The position numbers were made by a program, and so were the translations under genes. Below, piece after piece: positions 1 through 10,956 of a stretch of DNA of 64,000 nt (its first letter is position 1; every line of letters begins with the position of its first letter). The notes beneath the pieces were generated by a model. It searched no databases. It was not told the DNA's origin and saw only the letters and a program-made list of their open reading frames with translations. The DNA is from Exophiala sp. HKRS030 (lineage: Eukaryota > Ascomycota > Eurotiomycetes > Chaetothyriales > Herpotrichiellaceae), in NCBI GenBank assembly GCA_023897205.1, contig JAHWDD010000003.1, positions 6,513,665-6,577,664 on the forward strand, given 5' to 3'.

Positions 1-873
1 GATGAGGCAGATGCCCCCAAGCTGTTGGAAGAACTGGATCAGAATGCAAATCCAGATCCGCCATGTTGCGTTGACAGGCGACCGATCGAAGAAGACGTCT
101 GTGATCCTGAATTTGACCTCATGTTCCACCTCCAGAGCCTGCATGACCTCGCGACGATGCTGCAGAACGGTGGGGTGGTCGATGGCCACGTTGAAGATGC
201 GAGCAATGACCGAGTCTGCCTCCTCGAGGTGGCCTTTGCTGTACAGGTATCGTGGCGATTCCGGCAGCAACAGAATGGTTCCGAGTGTGAGGACACAGAA
301 GACCATCTGAAAATAGAGTGGAAGGCGCCAAACGATCGGCCCCGTCATGTTCTTGACAGTCCCATAGTCGAACCAGTAAGCAATGACCAGCCCGAGAATG
401 ACGATCGATATCTGGACCGACACGAGGGCGCCGCGGCGAGAGGCGTGGGCACATTCCGACACCCAAACCGGGATGATGGAAGAGTTGATCCCCGTGCCAA
501 ATCCACCCACGACGCGACCGGCAATCATCATCGCGACCGACGTCGCTCCGCCTTGAAGTCCAGCACCGAGAATCAGAAGACAGCATCCGATCATCACCAG
601 GACGCGGCGGCCGACCTTCATGCCGAAGATCGCGGTCCCGATACAGCCAACCAGACAGCCGATGTCGTAGATGGCCACCACGGTCCCTTGCAGGTTGGCG
701 TCCGCGGGCGCGATCCCAAGCCCGTTCAGCAGCTGCGGTGTCGCGATCAGACCTCCAAACACTCCCTGGTCGTAGCCAAACAGCAGAAAAGCCATGGCGG
801 ACGAGAGCATGATGCTGACTTGGAGCCACGCCCCTTTGAGGGAGCTACAATAGCCGACATGAAAGTTTTCCAT
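1..873 (-). CDS. Sugar-type MFS transporter, 3' part cut by window edge
   Basis: The minus strand from the ATG at 873 is open for 291 codons to the window edge, so the C-terminal half lies outside. It reads as a sugar porter of the major facilitator superfamily, which moves hexoses or related solutes across the plasma membrane by proton coupling. Signatures seen: a first membrane helix with FGYDQGVFGG near residue 35, the loop GRRVLVMIG near residue 85, the helix-4 motif GRVVGGFGTGINSS near residue 120, and PESPRYL near residue 215 before the central cytoplasmic loop. The fragment ends in the helix beginning IQFFQQLGGICLI, which is typical of helix 7. No intron is needed. The substrate cannot be told from the sequence. 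Its neighbour, the Zn2Cys6 regulator, is on the same strand, about 650 bp away. Confidence 0.9.
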   Translation of the reverse strand, partial: MENFHVGYCSSLKGAWLQVSIMLSSAMAFLLFGYDQGVFGGLIATPQLLNGLGIAPADANLQGTVVAIYDIGCLVGCIGTAIFGMKVGRRVLVMIGCCLLILGAGLQGGATSVAMMIAGRVVGGFGTGINSSIIPVWVSECAHASRRGALVSVQISIVILGLVIAYWFDYGTVKNMTGPIVWRLPLYFQMVFCVLTLGTILLLPESPRYLYSKGHLEEADSVIARIFNVAIDHPTVLQHRREVMQALEVEHEVKFRITDVFFDRSPVNATWRIWICILIQFFQQLGGICLI

Positions 874-1529
874 CCTTACAGAGGTATGAAAAGGTACTAA
901 GAAGCCCAATGCTTCGAAGCTGTTTGACGGATTGCACCTCGAGCTTATAATTATATCGCACCACCAACTGATGCGTCTGCTCCATCAAGGGGCTCACAAT
1001 AGCCAATGGGTCCATGGGCTGGAGCATTCCTCCAGGTATATACTCAAAATTCCGGGTCAGTGTACCTGGCAGATGTTCCCAGATACCGAGGAGAAAGATC
1101 TCCGAGTTCACCAATCTCCGACCCAGGAATTCCGGGCAGCCCCAGTTTTTCTGACCCCGTCGATAGGTCTGTCAATGACTGGTGGGTCTGGGGTATCCAC
1201 AGGGAAGACGCTTCGTAGATCAAATTACCATTAGGAAGTCAAATGCTAGAACTTGTACTCTTGAAGTCTCTACGGGGAGCAAAGATCCATGTTGCCTAGG
1301 GAAATTTTGTGCGCGAGCTCCGAAGGACCAACCATGTCTTCCTAACGATTTCAATCTCCAGCACGGCAACAGATCATTAATTCGGGAAAGCAGGCGTTTC
1401 CTCAGACTTACAAGATATACATTGTTGAAAGACGTGGCTAGAATTGTTTCGCGCCTTTGAGAGACGCGCAGGCGTTCCTTATTCGATGTATATAAGCAAG
1501 GTACGGTAGAATGTGTGAAAAGGCCCCTT
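874..1529. other. Intergenic interval, promoter side of the sugar transporter
   Basis: No coding signal is convincing here. It holds the 3' flank of the Zn2Cys6 gene and the 5' flank of the sugar transporter. I see no repeat or RNA gene. Confidence 0.6.
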
Positions 1530-4119
1530 CTAGCTTTGGCCCTGCAAAATATTGTCCCATTCACTTGGCCAAGGTGATGTGATGCCACCAGCTGTGGTGA
1601 TTTCTTCGAGGGGCGGCTGGAGACACTGCTGAGTGTAAAGTTGAGACGATGAAAGGGACGACCAACTTCCAAACATCGTGTCACCGGCGCCGTTCAGTTG
1701 CACGTCACTCTGGTCCTGAAGCTCGAAGAGATAACCCGATGAGAGGCCTTCAATGTCTTGTGCCGGGACATTTGGTGATGGACTTTCTGCTACTACAGGC
1801 TGTGTCGAAACATTGGCTGCTCGGATCCATCCAACATTGTCGAGGCTAAATTTGGCCTCGACTATCGTCTCGCCTTGTCTTGAATCCTTTCCGTCTACAG
1901 TAGCATGGCCAGGAGACTCCAAATATGTCGAATGGACTGGGAAACAGTCAGTAAGAGAGTTGATGTTGCAGGCCTCTCGAAAGATACGACATGACATACG
2001 GTCTCGCGGAGGGATTCCGGGTGTTTGTAGAGGATCTCCTGAACTCTTGCTAGCAGCCTCTAACAGTAGTACGGCCCGATGCACGGCCGTGAATCTCTTC
2101 CCGAGAGTTTGCAGAAGTCTCATCAAAGGTATCAAGCTTTGGGTCGCTAGGTCGTGTGCCTCCCCACGGGTTGATTTGGCCTCAAGGATTAGGATTGTCA
2201 CGGCAGGCAGGAGAAAATGGAGGCTTCATACATTAGCGGGTGAGAACATTGAGGGAAATCACAAACTCACCTCCAAGCTGGCATGAATAACGGACATTGG
2301 GACCCCAAGGCATCTTTGGCTAGTTGAGAGGTTTGCCGGGCCGCATCGCATGCCCTTTTTCTAAACCTTCTACAACTCACTCTGTCACTTTCCGTATGCT
2401 GGCAGCGTAATGTGCACTTTGGGTCAAAGTAAAAGACGCAGTCTGCAGCCGCCATGATGATTAGCAGAAAAAGGCGCTCAGATGATGCACATTGTCCAGA
2501 ATTCGACGAGGAGCGCTCGTCTGATCGTCCGAGCTGCTGGGACAAGACATCCACCCTCGTCTGCAATTGATCGCGACAAGCTGCCAGTTCCGGACTCATG
2601 AGAGCTATAGAAGACCTCGTTTCACTCTCATGTGTGATGTTATCATGGTGACTTGAAGGACATGGAGCGGCGTGCTTTATTGAAAGCATGTCATTGATAA
2701 GAGACATTAAGCGCACAAGACGCCCAAATGGTTCCATGAGATGCGCTGTAGCACCGGTGTAATTGCATGGCGATGATTTCGTTCTTGCGAATGGTAATCC
2801 TTGGTCGTTGAGCTCTTGTGATTCCAAAAGAGGCCCAATCTCGAGGTCTACTCTTATTTTTGGTGCTCGGCGCCGACTGAAGGCGAAAATTGTGTCGCTG
2901 ACGAAGCAGCAACACCATAATCGGTGTAAAAATCCCTTTTCTTCAGCATCCTTTGTAGCACGCACCATTTTCAAAAGGTCGAGAGATTCGGCATAGGCTA
3001 TTGCGGTCCCAGACCAGAAGCAGCAATCTCTTGCACCGTCTCTTACCTCAGGACTTTGCGTCATAAGTAAGAGAGCCTGTAAACGGTCGATAGGATCAGT
3101 CTCGACATCGCAATGCAGGAGATGCCTAACGCGCTCATAGTAGAGCTTCTGGGCATCTTGGGCGTTATTGTGTCCAAGTTTCTGTAGCAGAGACGCAGGC
3201 GCAAACTAAGTCGATGTCAGTGGTCTAAATCATGCTATGCTTGCAACCTGTCGACCTGGTCACTCACAGGACAAACAGCCATTATTACGGCATATACCTC
3301 CAGCAAACTTGGACGGGGGTTCCCCTTATTACTCGAGACTGCAGCAGGAGATGAAGCCAGCGCCACACACCCTGGGCGCAGGACGGGAAAAATTGGGTGG
3401 ATGATGTCCCAATATATGGACAGCGAGTCTCTCACAACTGTCCTCGACGGAACTTCAAACACACCCTTGTTGGCAAGAAATTCAATGGTGATTGGTTCAA
3501 GATGGTTAGGTAAGGATGCAATGAACGATGGTAAACCACTGATCTGCCGTTTGGTCGGCTGGCACAAAGGCCTCGCTGATGCATCTTTTGCAGGTATAGA
3601 ACTGCAGTTGAACTCATGTGTCTCTAAGATTGCGGGATCAAGCATGAATGGCTTGCTTCCCGTCGTCGCGGATGGATTGCAAGAATCGAAGGATGGCTGT
3701 CGGGGCAGAGACATGTCTTCGTAGTGACCCTCGAATTGTCCTCGCGAATCATGAGAATAAATTGGACTACATCCCGCTGCGCATTTGTCTGGTTGTTAGT
3801 TCCTCCGAAATGAACAACTTTACATTCAGGAGTCAGACATACAAAGCATCGGTTGGCGAGCTTCGGCCTGCACTCCACACTGAGACGAGGAGATGATGGG
3901 CCGTATAGTGACCTTGCGATCAAGCACAACGCAATGCTTCGAGTCGAGCTTGCAGTTTGTACATGGTATGCCTTCATGCTGCTGGTCGCACCGGACTTTT
4001 CTTTCGCGGCAAGATTCACACGCCCTGATCGCGCGACGCTTTCTTTTCATCACGGTCGTTGCCGAAAGAAGCCCTTCAGAGGTCTTTCCTATCCCCATCG
4101 TGTCATGAATTTGGTACAT
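1530..4119 (-). CDS. Zn2Cys6 transcription factor, four exons
   Basis: Exons are 3843-4119, 3268-3788, 2271-3205 and 1530-2223; they join into 808 residues in one frame. The introns (54, 62 and 47 nt) have clear GT-AG ends and ACTAAC, ACTGAC and GCTAAT branch sites. The N-terminus carries the binuclear zinc cluster: six cysteines at about 34, 37, 44, 53, 56 and 63 (ACESCRERKVRC then PCTNCKLDSKHC). The middle holds the fungal-specific regulatory region, with RLQALLLMTQSPE and FWSGTAIAYAESLDLL. Such proteins are nuclear DNA-binding regulators, often of nearby metabolic genes. The first in-frame ATG upstream of the zinc cluster was chosen as start. It is divergent from a second Zn2Cys6 gene, with 510 bp between the two starts. 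The target genes are unknown. Confidence 0.88.
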
Positions 4120-4629
4120 GTTACGCGCCGAAAACCCAAGAGCAAAATTGTTTTGCTGAACAAGGGGCCAAACCAATTCAAAATTCGCTTACGAGGGCCA
4201 GCTATCGAATGGACTCAGTCCACCAGGGGTAGCTAGTTGCTGGTGGTGTGGAGGCATCGTCGGCTAACACTTTGGGGAACCTGAGAGGGGCGGCGGTAGC
4301 AATGGACATGAATGGTCCATTCTTTCATCACCCCATTGTTGAACAGCGCCGTGGGGAAACGAAGAACACGGTCCACGGGCAGTCCACAGCCTCATACCAA
4401 ATCATTGCGGGGAGACTCGCTGGTAGTGCTGCCCCTCGCAGATCCTTCCCCAGGCCAGATGTCGGAAAAGACCACGGAATTCACCAGTCTTACGGTAGGT
4501 TCAGCGAATGGAGAGCCGATCCTGAGAGTCTTGACGCCCGTCCCAGAGAAGAGCTTCTCTCTGATTCGATTATCTCACTGAGGGCGCGTTCAACCTGGTA
4601 GAGGAAGAAGAGGAAACAAACAGGGGAAT
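4120..4629. promoter_or_regulatory. Divergent promoter between two Zn2Cys6 genes
   Basis: This 510-bp interval separates the start codons of two divergently read Zn2Cys6 regulators, so both promoters must lie here or in the 5' untranslated regions. I could not assign a specific operator. There is no convincing coding signal. Confidence 0.6.
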
Positions 4630-7379
4630 ATGCCTCCAGAAGGTGCAGTGCAAGCGAAGCGTCGATACTCATCCAACGCATGCATGACATGTAGAAGAGC
4701 CAAAATCAGAGTTGGTCCTCTCCCACAAGTAGAGGCGAGGGGGACGCTGACTGCCACAGTGTGACAATAAGAAACCTAGGTGTTCTAACTGCGTCTACCG
4801 TGATGTCGATTGCTTCCTTGGCGAAGACCGTCGAAAGTGAGTCTGTCCATCAGAGTTGAGAAACACTCAAGCGAAGAAAGAATAACATTTGTGCAAACAG
4901 ACCTGCGTCCGTCATCAGCAAGAATCTCAAGAACAATGGAGCCAACCTCGAAGATATTCCCACGAGCAACTCTTTGATCATGTCGCCGCATGGCACCAAA
5001 GCCCCGGGAACAAACAACTGGCCAATGGTGGGTCCAGCGCCTCCAGAGTTGGGAAGGGTCGCTTGTTCGACGCAGTCGCCTGTAAGAGAGAAGATATTCA
5101 ATCCCTTCAACTCTCTACCACAAGATGAACAACGCACGAGGTCGCAATTTGCAGACGCCGGGGTTGACTATTGGATCGAAATCGCCGGACAGGAAGGCTT
5201 CGCTGAAGCGAGCGATGAGCTCGATCTGCTGGATCTCAACACTACCGATACTGCCCATCTCTTTGGGCTTCCCAATGTTGATCTGCCGAAGGAAGCTCGC
5301 GGTGAATTCGGACAGGACAACCCCGACTACACGGCTGTCAGTACAACGTATGATATCGACCCATTGTTCAGCAACGAGCCTGAGGCATTCTCTGTATCAA
5401 ATGACTCTGACCGAGCTAATGCCCCCGAAAAGAGTGCAAGTGAAGCAGAAAGCTGCCAGGTTCGGGTAGACGAGCCCACAGAGCAATTGGCCAGTAGACT
5501 AGGTTGTCTGCGCATCGCCGAGGACGGCCATTTGAGATATTACGGTGCTACGAGCAACCTTCATCTCATCCGAAACGGCTTCCAGCATTGTTTTCAGCCC
5601 TCTATCCGCACAATTCGCACTCACGGTCAGGATGCCCTTGAACGCGCTGGTCTACACTGGTCACCGGACACTCACTACGAAAACCATCTCACAACGTTAT
5701 TCTTCACCTGGCACAACACATTCCTCGGTGTTGTGGATGAGGCTGCTTATTACCACCATCGCAAATTATATCGCTCTGGCAGCACCACCATATACTTTTC
5801 TCCAACGCTGGAGAATGCAATGTAAGCCCTCCTTGTTACCTACGGTGTTCTTTCTGTCCGGGTGTTCATGCCACTGACATGTGAGCAAGACTTGGAATTG
5901 GTGCCGCGTATGCTACTCGTAAGCACCAAGCGATCAAAGACGACCCTGCAGAATTCTTTGCCCACCGGGCGAAGGTGCTCTTGGACATCGAGATGGACAG
6001 CCCGAGTGTGGCAACGATTCAAGCACTGGTGACTTTGTCGGCCCACGAAGCGGCCTATGCAAGGGACTCCAGAGGTGAGAGTTGTTCCCCGGGATATATG
6101 GTGGCAGTTCACAGGCACTGACTCGATGCGCAGGATGGCTCTGCGCAGGTATATCGGTCGAATGTCACCTTTGAACACATCATCTTACATGGCCTTAGGA
6201 ATGGCGGTGCAACTACTTTCGGATTTGGGATTGCATCTGGAGCTCGACCAGGCACGCTTCTTGGATCGTGACACTCCAGACACTACAAATTTACGTCGAA
6301 CGGTCTTCTGGGCTACACAAGGATTGGATATGTGAGTCTTATGCTGAAAGAACTCCGTTCTCCTCGTCGGAAGGTTGAGAGACCGCGAGTCCGCGTCGAC
6401 TCGCAGGTGTAATATCGACGGTGTGAGTTAACTTGAACCATTCTACAGCTTGTGGAGCGCCTACAGCGGCAGACCCTCGTCGATCCGATACGATGATCAG
6501 AAAATACCATTTCCTGCACCGTTCAACTCAGAAACATGGCGACCGTACGTGGATGAGGGTGACTCGACACAAATCCCCTCTGGCCTTGATGTGACCATAA
6601 TCGGTCATACCCACGTTTACATGGCACAGTTGACAACCAAGATCCGCAAGATATCAAGGTTTTTGTTGGTCGACAACTTTCCTTTTGGTCCGAGTTGAGA
6701 GTCCTGACGGTTGTTGATTAGATATACTGGGCCACAAGTTGCAATGACCGAAGCAAAGACTTTTGCCAGAAACATGATGCGAGACCTACGACACTGGCAG
6801 AATTCTCTGCCCGCCGCGATGCAAGTGTGTCTGGATTCCGATGATGACGCCGAAATGCCCATAGCTCCGGCGGTGATCATGTTACAGTATGTTCGAAATG
6901 CGCACTCGTCATCTAACAGCTGCTGATCTCTGGATAGTCTACAATACCACGAAGCTGTCATCTTCCTCCAGAGGCCATTCATATCTGCGCCGGACTCGCC
7001 TGGAACAAACCTTTTCGAAGCAAACCAAGCCGACGATAGTGGCAGCATTTGCGATGCTTCTGCGAACGCCATCTGTCGTCTTGTCGTGATATATCGGCAG
7101 CAGTGGAACTTGCGACGCGTCCACGCACAAATCGTTGCCATAATCCTCACGGCTGCTCTCATTCATGTTCATAATTGCTGCGTATTTTCGAGTTCCAAAG
7201 GGTTGGAGGCGCATAAACAACTGTCGATATGCTTCCAGGCCTTAGGTGAAATGTCACATTTCAATATGAGTACACGGGCTCTCGAAATTATCTTGTCGCT
7301 GCGACGGGATTGGCAAGAACAAATATTTCGCGACCTGGGGAGAAAGCGGCTCGGTGGCGATCTTCAACGGCTATATTAG
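4630..7379 (+). CDS. Zn2Cys6 transcription factor with fungal_trans domain, nine exons
   Basis: Exons are 4630-4710, 4760-4836, 4901-5821, 5890-6074, 6134-6148, 6199-6331, 6449-6658, 6722-6886 and 6938-7379, giving 742 residues in one frame. The zinc cluster has cysteines 18, 21, 28, 35, 38 and 45 (ACMTCRRAKIRC, PRCSNC), and the first intron splits it between R27 and C28. The fungal_trans region reads ARDSRGWLCAGMAVQLLSDL, then GLDILWSAYSGRPSSI, then LQYHEAVIFLQRPF, all of which cross splice junctions and so confirm the model. One exon is only 15 nt long. The LWS-Y-GRPSS motif is shared with several fungal_trans subfamilies and does not fix the target. It is divergent from the other Zn2Cys6 gene, and a dehydrogenase lies 610 bp downstream on the same strand. 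Confidence 0.87.
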
Positions 7380-7989
7380 AAGGAATCAGAACGACGCCAT
7401 TGTGGTTTTTCTCATTGTTATCTTGCTACTGTTGTTCCACTAAAATTCTCATCCTTCAGGGCTCCAGTGCGCTTTGGGCACGGAATTTTTGAACTCGCCA
7501 GCTTCGGTAGTTTTTCCAATACCTGAACTTGCCTTCCTCCGGCCTGGAGTTTGATCCAGGCCATTATAACGTCCGTAGAAATGATTTTTGATGACGGAAA
7601 ATATCATATGACGTCTCCTTTGCACGTCTTGAGGAACCCAAAGTCTGAAGCAATGTAAAACATGTTTATTTACTTGTCGTCGATGGAATCTCCATAGTTA
7701 GCGACGTAATTGCCAGACTACTATCCCAACATCTCTTCAACCCACAGGCCAAGTCAGAGGAGAATACTCCGCTGTAACTCGGGTAAATTCCGACGATCCG
7801 CGGCATGTCCTCTGCGCCAGCTGAGATGCCGTCCAGGTTTTTGCGGTCTTCATCTGTTCGGAAATCAGCAAAGAAGATCCGAGGAAAAGTGGTCTAAATG
7901 ATCTCCGAGAACAAAAATGCTGTCGCGACTTCGAGCATGACAGGGTAGTTATACCACACCATAGGAAACATCAGCAGTGCCCGACAACC
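7380..7989. other. Intergenic interval upstream of the dehydrogenase
   Basis: It holds the 3' flank of the second Zn2Cys6 gene and the promoter of the short-chain dehydrogenase. No gene or repeat is seen. Confidence 0.55.
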
Positions 7990-8862
7990 ATGTCGTACAG
8001 TGATTTGAAAGAAAGGGCGTTCATTGTCACTGGTGCCGCCTCGGGCATGGGCCGCAAGACTGCCCAACTGCTGGCCAAACAAGGAGCCAATCTGGCGCTG
8101 CTTGATCTGCGAAAACCAGACGATACTCTTGTTGAAATCGAGTCGCTGGGCGTTCGAGGACTCGCCTTTTCCTGCGACGTCCGGGATGCCGCAGGGGTGG
8201 AGTGTGCCATCACAAAGGCGAAAGACCATTTTGGTGCCCTCCACGGCGCTGCAAACATGGCCGGAATTGTTGGGAGCCAGGGTCTCAAAGGCAAAGGTCA
8301 CGCCCTGGACATTCTGCCCGACGAGGATTGGGATTTTATCATGAATGTGAACCTCGACGGAGTCAAGAATTGCCTTCGAGCCGAACTGAACGTGTTGGAG
8401 GATGGAAGCTCGATAGTCAACGCGGGCAGCATTGCGGGCCAACAAGCCTGGCCCTTTCTGGGTCCTTACTGTGTCAGTAAGGCCGGGGTTCTCAGTCTGA
8501 GCAAGATTGCCGCACAGGAAGCAGGGTCTCGAGGCATCCGAGTGAATGCGGTCGCACCGTTAAGTGGATCGGATCTCCCGTACAGAAAGGATAAACAAAC
8601 TAACATCGACAGGGGTATGATCCGAACGCCTCTGACACAGGCGATAGGCAGCGACCAGGAACTGCACGACGCGATGGGTGTCAGGACAGCTCTGAATCGC
8701 ATTGGAGAGCCAGAAGAAGTCGCAAGATTGATTGTCTTCCTCTTGAGTCAGGAGGCTAGCTATGTGACCGGCACAGTAAGTGCGCCGCGGGTTGTGAATG
8801 TCGACTCATGAGCACTCACATTCACTTTCTAGGTTATCAATGTTGACGGCGGATATTCATAA
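7990..8862 (+). CDS. Short-chain dehydrogenase/reductase (SDR), three exons
   Basis: Exons 7990-8558, 8613-8775 and 8833-8862 encode 253 residues, the usual length of a classical SDR. These enzymes oxidise or reduce alcohol and carbonyl groups with NAD(P)(H). The nucleotide-binding loop TGAASGMG is at residue 14. D38 after a beta strand (LALLDLR) suggests an NAD preference. The catalytic set is a serine in NAGSIAG and YCVSK for the Tyr-Lys pair, followed by VNAVAPGMIRTPL, which is restored only when the first intron (with ACTAAC) is removed. The last exon is just 30 nt and supplies the classical end VINVDGGYS. The substrate is unknown. It lies downstream of a Zn2Cys6 gene on the same strand, so regulation by that neighbour is possible but unproven. 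Confidence 0.9.
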
Positions 8863-9375
8863 CGACTACTCAGTGATAATCTATTCTTCTCACGCCCAGT
8901 TTTTATGCTCTATTCCATTTTGTACTTTGAGTCTATTCTCAAAAAGACCGTCTTCTGTGATTTATGCCGAGTTTCGGTTGCTTCTAGTAGACTATAGTAC
9001 AAAATTTAGAAAAAGAGATTATAGCTGATAAACTTGGAGATCTTCAAAAGCTCAGACTGTCCGTCTAAGAGTCTTCAGGTATAAGAGCGTGAGAGCGTAA
9101 GTGAAAGTGAGAAGAGATCGAGTCGCGAGCAGTTCGTCGTCTTAAAAGCGGCAACCTTGGTTATTGTTCTCAGCCTTGTCCAGCTGCAACATCACAAGGC
9201 TGCGAACTCCTGCCCAATTGCCAAGGCGCAACAATCCATCTTCTCCAACTCTTGAACTGCGAAAGTACTTTCTATCTTCGACCTACTTCCGCTCCTCTTG
9301 GATTCTTTCTCGACATCGTCTTTTGCTATTATTGCTTGTTGTACGTTGTACCAGTCTGTCACTCGCGCTTCAATC
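8863..9375. other. Intergenic interval upstream of FMC1
   Basis: This is the promoter and 5' untranslated region of the FMC1 gene. The segment just before the start is pyrimidine-rich. No other feature was found. Confidence 0.55.
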
Positions 9376-9714
9376 ATGTCCACTTCCACAGCAGCTAGCC
9401 ACACTCGATCCCTTTACCGTCGGCTTTTGCGCGAGCTCCCACCTCTTCCCACTCCACGACACAAGCACCCAAAGACACCGATTCACGCCTCGATCCGTTC
9501 ACATTTCTCGCTACCTTTGGCCAATGCTTCCCCTGAATACGCAAACGCCCGCCGTCAAGAAGCCGAACAGTTCATCACCTATCTCCGCGCACAGCGCACG
9601 TACAATGTCCTGCTTCAGAGATACAATCCCGGCATGAACATGGACGAGGAAGAGCGAGTTAGACTTACAGCCAGAAGAGTCGGAATGGAATTGCCCATCG
9701 AATGGAAAAAATGA
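9376..9714 (+). CDS. FMC1: Mitochondrial ATP synthase assembly factor FMC1
   Basis: A single exon encodes 112 residues. The N-terminus has the LYR signature (TRSLYRRLLRELP) of small mitochondrial assembly factors. The C-terminal part, with AEQFITYLRAQRTYNVLLQ and NPGMNMDEEERVRLTARRVG, matches my memory of the fungal FMC1 family. In yeast, FMC1 acts in the matrix with Atp12 to assemble the F1 sector of ATP synthase at raised temperature. I chose the ATG at 9376 because the upstream codons in this frame have no ATG before the LYR motif and look like untranslated sequence. This is a conserved gene placed between accessory genes, and it is convergent with the Clr5-domain gene. Confidence 0.85.
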   Translation: MSTSTAASHTRSLYRRLLRELPPLPTPRHKHPKTPIHASIRSHFSLPLANASPEYANARRQEAEQFITYLRAQRTYNVLLQRYNPGMNMDEEERVRLTARRVGMELPIEWKK

Positions 9715-10956
9715 GAGTGTGGGACCAATTCAATAAAGAGTGCCAGGGAAAAGATATATCCATCGCCGCCGTCGCCGCCACCACAACATGGTGCCGGGTG
9801 GTCTGAGGTAGTCACCCAAATTGGGCCGACGATGATTAGGGACTTGCTGGTTATAACGAAGCACGTCTCATCTACAGTTCCACCAACGCAGATACGGCGA
9901 ACCGATAACCCTGGGAAGACCTTGCCTCATTGTTACAGTCCGTGGCCGCATGGATGGAGTTCAATCACTCCCACAGCCCGGGCAGGAATTCAGATTGGAT
10001 AGTGGCGTGTTGGGAGACATGCAAGAGGTTGACCCCCATCTCCGACAGAGGGGCAAAAGGTCGCCTAGTTTTTCAAGGCGATTTACAAGGCGATTTTTGG
10101 AGGTTCGAGTCTCCTCAATTGCCTAGGACAGCATTATCCCACTCCACGAGAACGATCTCAGCGGGTACGGGCTTTGCGAGATCATCACAACGTCTGAAAC
10201 GAGTTATGAAAAGCCCCCGATGAGGTCACATAATTCGTGTCTGCTACATTGCGCGGCCAAGAGACACGAAGTCCGGACAGTTCTACCCATTATGACCCTC
10301 TTTGCCAAGCAGAAGGGCTATTCAACGAGTTTAGAGTCGAAGTGGCAATCTAGGATGACAATTTGAAATTATCTGTGATGCACATAATCCTGCGGTCTAT
10401 CCTGATCCAAGCAACATTGTGTACAATAAAAAGAAACGTCAATGTCAATGTAGAACTTTAGAATATCACTCCTGCTTCTTGAAGTATCATAATTTTTCCT
10501 GTGATTTACCACTGTCGGAAAGCTCAGAGCACCGTTGACGCCCAATTTACTACTGGTGATGTGGACCAAATTCTCCTTGATATCAAGCTCCAAATCCTGA
10601 ATATTGGCCAATGTGTTTTGGCAGAAAAAAATATCGCGTAAAAAGCTCATCAGCTTGTAAAAACACATACACTTGCATCTCCATTCAGCCTGCGTAGCTC
10701 CCAGAACTTTTTGAGTCGGACGGTGATGTTCCGTTAATGGTGCTGTTTCCTACACAGGAGACGTACATTAGGATCTTGGGAGAGTGGACCCTGTCGTCTA
10801 CATCTGACCTTGGGGTTTCCAAGGCCAGCTGCCGTATGGCCAACAGAACTTTCAAACGTTGGTTCAGAGAAGAGCCAACAGTCCAAGTCTGTTTATCTGA
10901 TTTTCATATGATGCCGGGGCGAGGTGCCCCTTGGTGTGCCCTCACCCTCGACATCC
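9715..10956. other. Convergent intergenic interval, 1.2 kb
   Basis: It lies between the 3' ends of FMC1 and the Clr5-domain gene. There is no convincing gene. A short direct repeat of the octamer aaggcgat occurs near 10075-10095, followed by a sequence that resembles a tRNA T arm (see rejected items). Confidence 0.5.

Noticed and set aside
25..900. Long plus-strand open frame opposite the sugar transporter
   Set aside because: It is the complement of a real transporter with membrane motifs; its own product is highly charged and lacks any family pattern.
10090..10125. Sequence ggaggttcgagtctcc resembling a tRNA T arm and B box
   Set aside because: The stem pairs only with an eight-base loop, no A box or acceptor stem could be placed upstream, and no cloverleaf forms.
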